Shown piece after piece: positions 34,265 to 45,982 of a DNA stretch of 64,000 nucleotides (position 1 is the first letter of the stretch; the number at the start of each line of letters is the position of its first letter). The notes under the pieces are model-generated. The model searched no databases and was not told the origin of the DNA. It was given only the letters and a program-made list of their open reading frames with translations. Origin of the DNA: Cymbidium sinense (taxonomy: Eukaryota; Streptophyta; Magnoliopsida; Asparagales; Orchidaceae); the NCBI GenBank assembly GCA_021442155.1, contig CM038222.1:111417121-111481120 (forward strand), given 5' to 3'. Both the position numbers and the translations under genes were made by a program.

Positions 34265-35660
34265 GGGCATATTAGTAAGATGGAGAAAAGAGTTGAAGAT
34301 TTGTTAGCGGTAGTCCTAGCACTTCAAGGCCAGGCTCCATCAGTACAACCTACTCCCTTAGAGGATGACCACCCTGTGTTATTACATGTTCTAGATCAGC
34401 CCAAGAGTACATCTCTCATGGACCATGATAGTGGCAGTCTATATAGGAAGGTCATAAATAGTATCTCCATGCCTGAAATAGATATAAATCATATGGTGGA
34501 ACAATAAGTGAAGGAAGCATTGGCATAAGCCCAAGGTGGCTCATCTGTTCCAAATGGTAGACCCTACCTAGAGGAATTCGATGTAGTCCAATATCCCAAG
34601 GGTTTTGTGCCACCATCCTTCAAGATCTTTGATGGTAGTGGAAACCCTTGACAGCATATAACACACTTTAGAGCTAACTGTTGCAACGATGGAGGTAGTG
34701 ATGCACTTCTCTTCCAACTCTTTGTTAGCAGTCTGTCAGGAATTACATTTGATTGATACGTTGAACTGACCAACAGTAAAAACTTTTACTGAGTTGGAGC
34801 ACCTCTTCATCAAGAGGTTTGCTGGAGCCTAACAAAGAGTAACTGTGGGTGACCTTATTATGGTGCAATAGAATCCCAATGAGTCTCTTGTTGATTATAT
34901 TCTCAGGTGGCAAAACTTGAGTATGAAATGTGAACCACAGCTATCCAAACAACATGCTATAAAAATTCTTCTCAAGAATATTCATGGCCTGGTTACTTTC
35001 ATGCTCAAGGGATTCACAATCAAAACCTTTGAGAAATTAAATAACAAGACATCTAGCCGATAAGGGGAAGCCAAACAGTTACCTTTGTAAGACTAATCGT
35101 TCAAGCTGAAGCCATAAAAAACATTCAAAAAGAAGCCAGTGGTAGTAGTGTTTGTAAACAAAGGGAAGCAGCCAGCCAGAGCTCAGTATGAGAGACCTCA
35201 TGCATAGCATGCTCTATTACCACCTCCTCTACCACCACCTCTAACATACAACACCACCATAGCTACTGGCCGCCACGCCTCCTCCACAATATACTCAACA
35301 GTCTCATCCACTATCAGTATCCACCTACTCTTGCCGATAGATTGAATAAGCCATATTTATTCAAGAGTGAGGTAGTTAGGAAGATCTTTAAGAATATCTT
35401 TAAGAAACCTGACTTGCAGTTACCTGATCCCAAGAGGTCAGAAGATGTGGGCAAGAGTAATGATCCTAACTATTGCCCCTACCACCACATGGTTAGTCAT
35501 GTCTTGGAGGATTGTGTCACCTTTAAGGATTGGCTTGAGTGCAGCTATAAGTTAGAGCTATTATTATCCCCAAGAATACTTGTTAGAATAACCCTCTGGT
35601 TCTATCAGAGTAATTCTTGGGGATACTTGCGATCCTCTTAGGACAAAAGAAGGTTGGGAT
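34265..35660 (+). pseudogene. Gag of element C, broken
   Basis: Starts near 34280 with MEKRVEDLLAVVLALQ, an N-terminal helix region. The capsid is read from about 34560 to 35060 with PKGFVPPSFKIFDGSGNP, HITHFRANC, ALLFQLFVSSLSGITFD, then, after shifts, VTVGDL, NPNESLVDYI, RWQNLSMKCE and IKTFEKLN. This is the retrotransposon gag fold of plant Ty3/gypsy elements. At 35480-35530 YCPYHHMVSHVLEDC gives a C-x2-H-x4-H-x4-C zinc-binding motif, the form common in the Tat branch, just where a CCHC knuckle is usual. It has at least three frameshifts and several stops. It would form the virus-like particle and bind the RNA. Confidence 0.8.
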
Positions 35661-35699
35661 ATTTCCTTATTCCAAACCTCTAAAAAAGTGGTCTCTAAG

Positions 35700-36237
35700 A
35701 TCAAGAAGCTTTCTTTATAGCTGCTTGAAGCAACTCAAACCTCCAACACCAAGGAAGGTTTGCAAGTTTCCAAAGATAACTTGAAGAAGGTGTCAGCCCA
35801 ACAGCAACCTACCATACTTTCCCAAGATAACATAGCAGCACAACCACCATCCGAGTCCAGCACTCCATCCACCATTGCAGCTACTACTTCTTCCTCCACT
35901 AGCTCCTCTTATGCTAGCAGGAGCATTATATCAGCAGACAATGGCACTATACCCCTTACCCCACTTACTTTATTAGATTTCTATCATGTACCTCCATTTA
36001 AGAAGAAATCAATGAAGGAAGCTTTCACCTACAACTTGTTCACTTCTAATACTCTAGATTTTGTTCCTCTCAAAATCTCTCCAAGTTTATAAAATAATAA
36101 TGATAACTCTAGTTCCGATCATTCTTCTTCTAATTTAGAAATGGATTTCCCATTTCTAAATCACATGGGTTCACCTCTTGAGATTGATTTGGAGTCATCC
36201 GACTCTGATGATCCTATAGAAGAAGTGGTAGGTACAC
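35700..36237 (+). pseudogene. Ser/Thr-rich linker between gag and protease (element C)
   Basis: The open stretch 35760-36092 is rich in Ser, Thr, Gln and Pro (AATTSSSTSSSYASRS) with no domain. It ends in an acidic patch (LEIDLESSDSDDPIEEVV) just before the protease block. It is a spacer within the gag-pol polyprotein. Confidence 0.55.
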
Positions 36238-36956
36238 TTGATGAGAAGTTCTACAAATTCATCATTCCAAGAGGTCACTAAAATTAACCTTCGCAGTGGC
36301 AAAGTTCTACCTCCAAGGGTGGCACCTCAGGATAAGGGTAAGCAAATCATTAGTTCTAAAGAGCAGATAACCCCTCCACAAGATGCTCCACCCATGGATA
36401 TGCTTATGGAGGATCAAGCAAAGGTTGACTATAATGTCCTAGCACATCTTAGAAAGCTGCCAGCTAAGGTAAGCATATATGATGCCATTATCTTATCCAA
36501 AGAGATGAGGGAATCTCTAATCAAGGCTCTTCTTGATCTGGAGATATGCTTAGCCACCAATCGAGAGGAGGAGGCTCGCAGTTTGGAGGACACTCTAGGA
36601 GTTACATTCAGTGATGAAGACTTACTTCTAGGAATGACCAAGCGCAATCGCCCTCTTTACATTACAGTAGATATTGGAAGATACAGGATATCCAGAGTTC
36701 TTGTTGACCAGGGTGCATCATTGAACATTATGAGTCTACAAACCCTCGCTTACTTGAGGATTGACATATCCAAACTTTCAAAAGAGCAGATGATATTGAG
36801 AGGATTCAATGAATAAGGTGAGAGGGCTTTAGGCTCTATAGTGTTGCCATTAGAAGAAGATGATTGGAAGACTACCGCCAAGTTACATATTATAGACTCA
36901 GATACGTCTTTCAATGCTTTGCTTAAGAGACTGTGGATAAGCCATTCATAGTTCAT
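36238..36956 (+). pseudogene. Aspartic protease domain of element C
   Basis: An open frame of 192 codons, then a TAA stop and a further readable stretch to about 36950. KINLRSGKVLPPR (residues 15-27) is the 'LRSGK' block that precedes protease in Tat/Athila-type polyproteins. The protease core has NRPLYITVDIGRYRISRVLVDQGASLNIMSL. The catalytic Asp is residue 157 in LVDQGAS, with Gln where most proteases have Ser or Thr. After the stop it continues GSIVLPLEEDDWKTTAKLHI and ALLKRLWI, the second half of the fold (normally '..LLGRPWI'). It would process Gag-Pol. Dead because of the in-frame stop. Confidence 0.8.
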
Positions 36957-37041
36957 AAGGTCAGACTATATGAGGATGCAGTCTACTATTTCCATCAAAA
37001 TCAATAAGTCTATTCTCGTGAATTTACCAAAAGTTCAAAGA

Positions 37042-37130
37042 TAAAAGAAAAAGAAAAGGGAAAAGAAAAAGAAAAAGAAAAAGAGAAAGAAAAAGAAAAA
37101 GAAAAGAAAAAGGAAATGAGAAAGAAAATA
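37042..37130 (+). repeat. (GAAAAA)n-like purine tract inside pol of element C
   Basis: Almost pure A/G in hexamers between protease and RT. In any frame it codes only Lys/Glu/Arg. The neighbouring frames flank it, so it probably lies in the linker and may have expanded after the element died. Confidence 0.8.
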
Positions 37131-37213
37131 AAAGTGAGCGAGAAATAGACTTAAATGAGAAAGTAGATCCTGACATTAGATTCCACCCACAATTCATTAC
37201 TCCATTTGAATAT

Positions 37214-38250
37214 ATGGGTAGGATGACTCGACCTCCACCAGGCAAAGGAAGAGGCAGATCCAGAGATATGCCTAGGGATGGAAGACCTCCTTATTGGCCA
37301 CCTAATAAGAGTTATGTCCCAGCTACCAGGACTACACTTACAATCTATATAAACTTAGAATCTAGTTCAGAGGATGAGTCATATATGATTAGTGCACTGG
37401 CCAGGACTTCTAGAAAGCAGATCCCCATGCAAGTGACAGTTGAGCCAGATAGCGATGAAGACCAGGCTCCTAAGCAAAGCATAAGTGTATCTAAGTCTAT
37501 ATATAAAATAGTGAGGCATCAATTGGGAACTTTAGCTCTAACCCCACTATCCTTACAAAAAGTTAAGGGTTTGGTAGTTAAGGAAGCCCTTAAGTCTTCC
37601 ATAAATGTAAAGGTGCAGAAGTTCTTTCTTGGAGCATCATCCTTAGGTCAAGAAGCTGATGTAGAACTTGAGGATGATTCAAATAAAGATTTAGTAGAAT
37701 TAACTTTTCATTGGTATTCACCTTGCGTTCTTAATTTAGCAAAGAAAGGATTAATTTCACATGCTTGGTCCAAACACAAGTCAGATTACTTTGAAAGGTT
37801 ATGGGACAACAAATGCAAATATCTATAATCAAGATCGGGACTAAGATTTGGTATAGTGGGTCCAGATGATAATGATTACTGTTTAGTCATCACCAATCAT
37901 TTGGAATCTGATTGGTTCTTTTCAAATCATGCTAACTCATATGAGGAGGTATGCTTAGAAACTTCAGATGATTCAAATGACTTTGAAGTCAGGGATGCAC
38001 CGCCAAAGTTTGAAGAGGAGATCAGATCAACTATCGATGAGCTCAAAGAAATAAACTTAGAAACTAAAGAAGATCCACGCATAACATACATCAATTCTCT
38101 ATTGAATGAAAATGAAACTAATGATTTAGAGAAGCTATTGATAGAGTTTAAGGATTTGCATGGAGTTATGAGGAGATTCCCTGTCTATCTCCTCGACATC
38201 CATAAACTAGCAATAGAACCTAATGCTAACCCTATCAAGGGCTCCTAGAC
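37214..38250 (+). pseudogene. Protease-RT connecting region of element C
   Basis: Two open stretches (37214-37828 and 37856-38248). The first has a basic start (MTRPPPGKGRGRSRDMPRDG), an acidic middle and no known domain. The second ends with NSLLNENETNDLEKLLIEFK, then DIHKLAIEPNANPIK. That is the block that leads into RT in Tat elements ('...LL.EFKDVFAW....MPG......H.L.I.P...P.K'). The central FAW..KDMPG part is replaced by FRRFP-like wording, so it is partly lost. Confidence 0.6.
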
Positions 38251-38980
38251 ATGCATTAGACATTGAACAAGGGTCACTTCAAAAATCAAGAAATTGATCG
38301 ATCGGCTTTATTAGGGAAGAAGAAAAATATCCTACTGTAATGTCATCCTAGTTAAGAAATAGAATGACCAAATTCGCATATGCGCCGATTTTAGGGAACT
38401 AATTAAGGCCTGTCTTAAGGATGAATTTCCACTTTCTATACCAGAATTAATGGTGGACATCACCTCATCTCATGCAGTATTCTCTTTTATGGATGGATCA
38501 TCTAGCTACAACTAAATTAAGATGGCCCTAGGGGATGAAAGAAACACTACTTTCTGAACCCCAATCAAAATTTATTATTATAAGGTCATTCCTTTTGGCC
38601 TTGAAAATGCCGGTGCCACATACCAGCGGGTCATGACTTGAATCTTTGATGAACTCATTCATCATCAAGTTGAATGCTACGTCGATGATCTCGTTGTGAA
38701 AAGCAAAGAAAAAGAAGGCCATCTCTTTGACTTGAGAGGAGTTTTTGAATGGTTAAGACAATACAACCTCAAAATGAACCCCCTGAAGTGTGCATTCGGA
38801 GTAGATTCAGGAAAATTCCTTTGGTTTATTGTCCAACATCGATGAATTGAAATTGATCCAGAAAAGATCAAAGCGATATTAAAAATGCCACCCCCTAAAA
38901 ACCAAACACAACTTAGATCATTCCAGGGGCGGTTGGCATATCTAAGATGCTTCATATCCAACTTATCAGAAAGATGCTAG
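38250..38980 (+). pseudogene. Reverse transcriptase of element C
   Basis: Readable through stops: IRICADFRELIKACLKDEFP, then IPELMVDITSSHAVFSFMDG, SSYN-stop-IKMALGDE, YKVIPFGLENAGATYQR, then ECYVDDLVVKSKEKEGHL with catalytic YVDD at 38678-38689, then LKMNPLKCAFGV, SGKFLWFIV and IEIDPEKIKAI. This is a complete set of RT blocks in order with normal spacing. At 38513-38515 TAA stands where the family has Gln in SGYNQI. It would copy the element RNA into cDNA. Frames are broken by at least four stops. Confidence 0.9.
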
Positions 38981-39490
38981 CCATTCTTAGCATTTGTCAA
39001 AAGGATACCAAGTTTAAGTGGGACGACAAGTGTCAGCATGCCTTCAAAGACAACAAGCACTACCTGATGACGCCACTAGATCTAGCAGCCCCTATCCCGG
39101 GCAAGCCATTGATCTTATACACCGCTACATTAAATGACTCCCTTGGCGCTTTGTTGGCCCAAGCCAATGATGAAGGGAAAGAAAATGCTCTCTACTATCT
39201 CAATTATCGTTTAATCCCTACTGAGGCAAACTACCCACCTATTGAAAAGCACTGCCTAACTTTAATCTTTACATCCCAAAAGCTATGACACTACATGCTT
39301 TCTCATAAGGTGAACTTGATCACTCGAGTCAATCCACTGCATTATCTCTTGACACAGCCTACCTTATCTGAACAGTTGGCACGGTGGTCCATGATTTTAT
39401 CTCAATTTGACATAACATTCATAACCCCTCCATGCCGTAAAAGGATAAGCACTTGCGGATTTCTTAGCAGCACATCCACTCCCTGCTGAT
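38947..39490 (+). pseudogene. Gypsy-type RNase H of element C
   Basis: Open frames 38947-39288 and 39295-39489. KFKWDDKCQHAFKDNKHYL is the connection to RT. Then ILYTATLNDSLGALLAQAND, ENALYYLNYRL, TEANYPPIEKHCLTLIF, and after a stop MLSHKVNLITRVNPLHYLL, LSEQLARWSMILSQFDI. The first acidic residue of the active site in this family (usually D in 'LY.D.S...IG..L.Q') is not present in LYTAT. This fits the state of the first RNase H in the Tat branch, where the connection domain has often lost catalysis. Confidence 0.8.
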
Positions 39491-39549
39491 TCTCCGCTTA
39501 ATGATGATCTCCCCGATGAACAAATCATGAACTTAGGGAATACTAGTGC

Positions 39550-40130
39550 TCACTGCTGGGAGATGTACTTTGATGGTGCAGCTTCCTCTCAAAGAGGAGA
39601 AGAATGATAATTTACTATCCCAGGGAAGGCAGGGGTAGGAATAGTTCTCCTAACTCCTGACGTCGATGTATTGAGATTCTCATATCATCTGTCCAATCCA
39701 TGCACCAACAACAAAGCTGAATATGAGGCTCTGATTATCGATCTGGAGTTAGTCATTACACTATGCGTCTAGAGTATCAACATCTTTGGGGATTCTTAAT
39801 TAGTTATCAACCAAATTGCTAGATCTTACAAGGTTCTAAAGCCTAAGCTCCATCATCATCACAAGTATATCATGGAGTTGTTAGCCCAAATCCTAGAGGT
39901 TACCATCTACAAGATTTCTTGAAGAGAAAATGCAGTAGCAGATGCATTAGCCAAGCTTGCTAAAGAGTTGGCATGTCTGAAAGATGAGTCCATTCTAATA
40001 AGGATCCAAAATAGACAAGTCTTATCCCTTATTAATACTGAACTCATTGAGAGATTCTCTCTTGAAGGGGAGGTTGTTGTTTCCAAAAAGGATGGAGAAT
40101 CAAATTGAAGGAAACCATTCATGGATTACC
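39550..40130 (+). pseudogene. Second (archaeal-type) RNase H of element C
   Basis: WEMYFDGAASSQRG opens the domain, with the first catalytic Asp in YFDGA. There follow AGVGIVLLTPD, FSYHLSNPCTNNKAEYEALI (catalytic Glu in AEYEAL), FGDS-stop-LVINQ (catalytic Asp; TAA at 39797-39799 in place of the usual Gln) and ENAVADALAKLA (last Asp). Presence of this extra domain between the first RNase H and integrase is the diagnostic feature of the Tat lineage. Active-site acids are all readable, so decay is by stops and frame changes rather than by loss of the catalytic site. Confidence 0.85.
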
Positions 40131-40199
40131 TACATACTGGCAAACTACCTCAAGAGAAATCACTAGCACATCATGTGAAATAAAGATCCCTTTCCAACA

Positions 40200-41354
40200 C
40201 TCTCATGGATGTCACCTAGTACCGGCAGTCCTTCGATCATATGTGGTTACATTGTCTAGACAAACATGAAGCCCGTAGGATCGTGACTGAGGTACACTTA
40301 GGTTTATGCGGAGCACATCAATCCAGCCCGAAGATGAAATCCAAGAACAAGAGACTAAGATACTATTAACCTTCAATAATCATAGACTGCATGGACGTAG
40401 CTAGCCGATGCCACCAATGTCAGGTACACAGTGTGGTCCTACATCAGCCGCCCAACATTCTACATCCTACATAGGCCTCACGGCCATTTGAGTGTTAGGT
40501 ACTGACATTATGGGTCTGATCGATCCTCCTTCTTCCAAAGGTCATCGATTCATTTTAGCTACTACTGACTACTTTTCCAAGTGGGCGGAGGCAATCCCAC
40601 TTAGAAAGGTGATAGCTCAACATGTGCTCCAGTTTTTTAGGAACCATATTGTATATAGGTTTGAGGTGCCTCGATAAATTATATCTGATAATGGTACTAC
40701 ATTCAAGAGTACTAAAATTAACATCTTTTCTCAGAGACACAGCATATATTGGAGATATTCTACCATCTATTCCGAAGGGAAAATGGGTTAGCAACAGCCT
40801 TTAACAAAACTCTCATTCAAATACAGAAGAAGACATTAGATGATAATAAACAGTGATGACCTGAACAATTGGTTGAAGCCTTATGGGCTTACCAAACCAC
40901 ATACATAACTCCAACTCAATCTACCCCTTTCTCCTTAATGTATGGGTTTGAAGCTGCTCTACCATTAGAAGTCTAACCCCCATCACTAAGGATAGCCGTG
41001 GGTAGTAAAATCACAACGGAGCAGAATGCCAAGTTGCGGTTGGAAGAGCTCAAAGGTTTAGAGGAGAGATGCCTATGGGTATGCCAGAACCTTGAGTTAT
41101 ACAAAGTCAAGATGATTCAAGCTCATAACAAGTTGGTTTTTCCTAGAACTTTTCAAGTAGGAGAGCTTATTTTAGTTCTAAGGAGGCCAATTATTACCCG
41201 TCGAAAGATAGGAGGCAAGTTTGAACCCACTTGGGAAGGCCCTTATGCCATAGAGAAGGCCTACCAAGGAGGATCTTATCAACTCATAAATTATAAAGGA
41301 GAGTGCCCGATGCTTCCAATTAATGGGCTCTACTTAAAGAAATACTATCCATAA
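40200..41354 (+). pseudogene. Integrase of element C
   Basis: N-terminal zinc domain: VHLGLCGAHQSSPKM, then RCHQCQ (HHCC type). Core: LGTDIMGLIDPPSSKGH with the first Asp, TTDYFSKWAEAIPL, then IISDNGT with the second Asp (40687-40689). The third acidic residue is missing: the block reads NGLATAFNKTLIQIQKKTL, where Thr (ACA, 40794-40796) stands in the place of Glu. The C-terminal part is an intact frame (40998-41354) with LELYKVKMIQAHNK, FQVGELILVLRRPI, GGKFEPTWEGPYAI and PINGLYLKKYYP, the usual end of Tat-type polyproteins. A stop at 40675-40677 also falls at a likely Gln codon. Confidence 0.85.
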
Positions 41355-42560
41355 ATCTTGTTTAGAAATAATTATCAATAAAACTTCTTTTCATATCAAA
41401 TTCTATTTCTTCTGTTAATTTGACCCTATGACACCATTTCATCAATTCTATGATGTGTTTAGGATTGGTGTAAGAAATCCCAAGAGGCATCCTATTTTCT
41501 CTTTCATAACATAAATAAATATATATCTTTTATCTCAGGCTACTTTGATGTGGGAGAAAGCCCCTTGTGGCACTCACTCATTAGCTGCTCCAAGTTGGGT
41601 CTACATGCTAACTGGCTAGTATGTCACCCTAGTGGTCACTTGTTGGAGGATGTGAATCCCCGCACTTTCTTCCTAACTTGACCATTGCAAACCAATGAGC
41701 ACCTTGTTAGTATGATAGATTTCACTGCCCAGCTAGTGAGCTACCTCATGTTAACTTTGCTTAAGGAGATGTGAGTCCCCATGCTTTTTTCTTGAACTAG
41801 CCATCATGCACTAATTAGGTTGAGTATATTTGAGGTTTAGGGTAAGTCCCCCAAAGGCTACTTTCCTCTTGACTACATTTGAGTCGATGTAAATCCTCCA
41901 GTGGCATTACTCAGTAGTCGCCTTAGGTCGGATGGTACCTGTTGAGCCCAAGACAGACTATCCCAACAATCAATTATGCTTTAGGAGGATGTCAGTCCCC
42001 AAGCTCTCTTCCAAGGCTGATTGTTGCAAATTGATAGGCACCTTAGGTTGGTTGATGTTCGCTATGCTGACAATGACTCACCCGGTGGATACACCACTCT
42101 TGGAAGATATGAGTCCTCATGCTTTCTTCTTGATTTGGCCACTGAATACCTATTTGATATATGACTAACCATGTCATCTTCTCCAGGGAGTTGGATTAAG
42201 CCTTTAGTAGCCCCATCCCCTATGGGCATTCTATTTGTATCATGTCCTTTGCAACCCCATTTTGACACTACTCGAGTTACTTTTGGATTGGACAGTCCCC
42301 CTTTCCTAATAGCCACCAGTGTGGTTGGAGAATTTGTTCAACGGATGCTAAATTCTCCTTGTTCAAGAAATCAGGATGATCTAGATATAAGCTCCTTGAT
42401 CCTCGTAAAACCAACAGGGTCTATATTAAAATAAATTAAACAAACAAACAAAATTAATTTGCTTCTGGATTAGGAATTCAAGCCCTTAGTCACCCGTTTC
42501 CCAAGAAAGCATCCTATCTTTAGGGTAGTCTCAACAAAACTCCCTATAGGAATTGCTTGA
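41355..42560. repeat. Start of 3' hypervariable region of element C
   Basis: Non-coding. Diverged repeats of GATGTGAGTCCCC.CAC.TTCTTCCT (near 41650, 41768, 41988 and 42108) with 'TTGCAAA(C/T)' and CACCTTAGGTTGG between. The open frames at 41932-42168 and 42171-42434 read this repeat and are not convincing genes. Confidence 0.6.
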
Positions 42561-43620
42561 CTTCTTTGAGTTGAGATAAGTCCCCGGGTCGGTACTCTCT
42601 CTGTAGTCTCCCTTAGGTGGGCTTCAACTTGTTGTGCCACTAACGAGTTACCCCGGTGGTCATCTTTGCTTTGAAAGATATAAGTATATTACACATTCTT
42701 TTTAGCACGATCGTTGAAAATTGACGGTCAGCCTTAGGTCGGACCCGATTTGTTGCACAAGAGACCGATCACTCTAGTGGTTCTTTGTTTAGGAAGATGT
42801 GAGTCCCCGCACTATCTTCCTAGCTTGATAATTGCAAACTGAAAGGCACCTCTTAGGTTAGTTAGTTTTACCTAACGGCTAGTAACTATCCATTTGGATT
42901 TGTAAACTTAAGATAGGTCTAGGCTGATATTAGCTCCTTCTTAGTAGATCCATCTCACACTGACAAAATCCATCTAAAATTAAATTAATTATGACTATTC
43001 TTGAGTCGATATAAGTTCACAATGGCATTCACTCAAATAGTCACTTTAGGTCAAGATTGACCTGTTGTGCCACCGATAGATCACCCCAATGACTGATCCC
43101 TACTTTGGAAGATGTAAGTCTGCTATGCTTTCTTCCTAGTACAATCATTGCACACTGAAAGACAACCCTTAGGTCAGATAGTCCTACCTTGTGGCTGGTA
43201 GACTACCCCTTTGGACTTATAAATCTGAGACAGGTCAAGGTCGACATAGCTTCTTCTCAGTGGGTCCATCACACACAACCAGGATCCACAACATAACACA
43301 CTAAATTAAATTAAATCAATTCAAATATAATCAATATAAATCAAATTAATCATTAAGACTACTCAGTAGTCACCTTAGGTAGGCTTCGATTTGTTGTACC
43401 ATCGATAGATCACCCAAACAGCTGATCCATACTTTGGAAGATGTAAATCTGGTATGTTTTCTTCCTAGTACAGTTGTTGCACACTGAAAGACAACATCTT
43501 AGGTCGGATAGTCCTACCTTATGGCAGGTAGACTACCCCTTTGGACTTATAAATCTAAGATAGGCCAAGGCCCCCGTGGTTCCTTCTTAGCATAGTCCAT
43601 CGCATACCAACAGGGTCCAT
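42560..43620. repeat. ~320-bp tandem repeat, 3' untranslated region of element C
   Basis: Three units. The word AGGT(C/T)(A/G)GATAGTCCTACC recurs near 42855 (diverged), 43171 and 43501, giving 316-330 bp. Each unit contains TGTGCCACCGATAGATCACCCC, TTTGGAAGATGTAAGTCTG, TTGCACACTGAAAG and AGACTACCCCTTTGGAC. Confidence 0.8.
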
Positions 43621-44045
43621 AACAAAATAAATTCAAAACCAACCTCCCTAGTGGAGTCAAATTAAACATATCAAACAAACTAAATTTCTCCCCAGCAAGG
43701 CATAAATTAAATTAACCTCTCTAATGGAACCTAGATCTAAATCAAAAAATTCAATTGAGTGTACATCCCCAAGGGATATGCACTCAATCTAGAACCCTTC
43801 TCCCTAGTGGAGCTATAACAAATTAAACCAACCTCCCTAGTGGAATTTAATCAAACAAATCAAAGAAATCCAATCAAATTCTTATCCCCAGTGGATACAC
43901 ACCCAAAATTATATAAAATCATACTCATAATCAAACTCAGATTCATATCCCCAGTGGATAGCTCAAACATGTTTCCCTAGAAGAAGGTTCATGTACTCAA
44001 TTCCTAGTGGATTGTTTCTTTCTGATGCAATTAGCATAAAGAGAG
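43620..44045. repeat. Short CCTAGTGGA-type repeats before the 3' LTR
   Basis: CTCCCTAGTGGAGTC, CTCTCTAATGGAACC and CCCCAGTGGATACAC words recur at irregular 40-70 bp spacing. It is a further part of the repeat-rich 3' region. From 44046 to about 44150 there is no repeat, and no clean polypurine tract was seen. Confidence 0.6.
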
Positions 44046-45975
44046 CTGTGTTGCACTAAGATCGTGATTCTATCTACCTTTAGGGTCTAGGTATACAACA
44101 CTTTTGTTGTTTGTTGCAGTCTTTTATATGTTTTTGATTGTTTCGACACGCACACGCCTTGTCTTACCACACCTCTCCTTTGACTTAGGACACTTCTAGA
44201 CACTAAGAACTCCTTAGTCATAAGACACTTCTAGTGATTAGGTGAACACTTAACCTAAGCTTAGAGACTTAGAAGTTTTAATCATAATATTAGGCTATGC
44301 CTTTGGGCTTAAAAAAATTACTTATCTGATAGCCTAAACTCAATCTAGATATACTTTCTCAAATCAAAGAAAGATTCAAATCTCAAACTAATTCTCAAAT
44401 CTAAATTCAAATTCCAAATCTAAAATCAAATTTTACTCCAAATGATTGAAACACAAATCAAATTTAAATCCTAAGACCCTTCCTAAGCCATGAACCACAA
44501 TCATAAACTTAGCCAAAACTCCCTTTATATCAAATTAAACTCAATTGATCTCTTTATAAATAAATTATTCCTTCATTTATATTCATAAATAAAAATGAAA
44601 TCCAAATTAAAATGACCAAAACTATATCAAAAATCAAATCCAAACTCAATCTAACCTCTTAATCTAATTCTTTGAACTTAGCTAAATTCTATCCAAATCA
44701 AGTCAAAACCAATGGATTTTCTCTCGAATCAATCATTCATTTGATCATTTATCCAAATATAAATAAAACCTACAATCATCAAACCAAATTTAAGTTAACC
44801 CAAGTCAAGCCTAACTTAGCTCTTATAACTTAAAACTTTCAATTGAGCCAAAACCTATTGGACTCCAAATTGATTGTCTTTGAATTTATATTTCAATCTA
44901 GGGTTCATATATAAGTTCAACTAAACTTGACTCAAACCAAAACCAAACCAATTGAACCACTTAGGTCCACTTGACCCAAAGTGACATAAACGATCCATTT
45001 GTGTCAACTTCCAATCCAACTCAAATTGGATTAAACCAAGCTCACCAAAACCTTCCATCATGATTGTTGATCACCCTAGGATGGCCAATTGCAATCAATT
45101 GGGTCAAACCAAGTCAACATAGTCATTTGACCAAGTCAACCCTTAGCCCAAATGAACCAAAACTAGCAAAAACTCATCTTATATCAAATTGATTAAACTA
45201 ATGATTTGAATCAACCCAAAGTCAATATTTAAATATGACTTGACCACCAATTAAGCCAAACCAAGCCCAATTGGCCATTTGATCCAAGTTGACCCAAATC
45301 AGCATAAAAGACCAAATTGGGTCGAATCATGATCTAACCCAAATTGATTGCAAACAATGGCTCAAGTTCATTCCAAATTGATTATTAAAGTTAACCAAAG
45401 CCATAATTGAGCGTAATTTGACCAATTGGTCAACTTGACCGAACATAGCCCAAATTGGCCTTAAGGGTCAATTTGGCCTAAATCCAAATTAAATCCAAAT
45501 TAATTCATACAAAAGACAACATTCGTCTTCAATTAGCCAATTGAATATGAATCAATACATAACCCAAGCCAATTTGGCCAATTTTAGTCAAATTGATTAA
45601 CTTGACCCAATAGGACCCATATGACCCAAATTGAGCCAAATCCCTTGAAACCAAGCCATGACACATTAGGGGCTGATCAAACGCCACCCAAACCCATTTA
45701 GGATCAGCCCAAAATTTTTCTAACCCAATTAAATCCCTCATGGATCCTCCCCCACATAAGATTCTACCCAACCTAATTTAATTTTTCCCCGTCATGTCCA
45801 CTTAACTCCTCCCCAACATTTACATTGAATAGAGCTGATCATATGGCAGTAAGAGAGGACTTTGGAGGAAAAATTCAAAGTCCTCAATCAATCCATTATC
45901 CATCCCAACCACCCCAAGCAAGATAATAATATTTTGGAGCTAAAAATTTTTTAAAAAGGGTGGATTTTCAGCCAT

Positions 45976-45982
45976 TATAAAA
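45976..45982 (+). promoter_or_regulatory. TATA box in 3' LTR of element C
   Basis: TATAAAA in GCCATTATAAAAGGAGGGGG, the counterpart of 26732-26738 in the 5' LTR. In an intact element this copy would drive read-through into flanking DNA. Confidence 0.45.
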
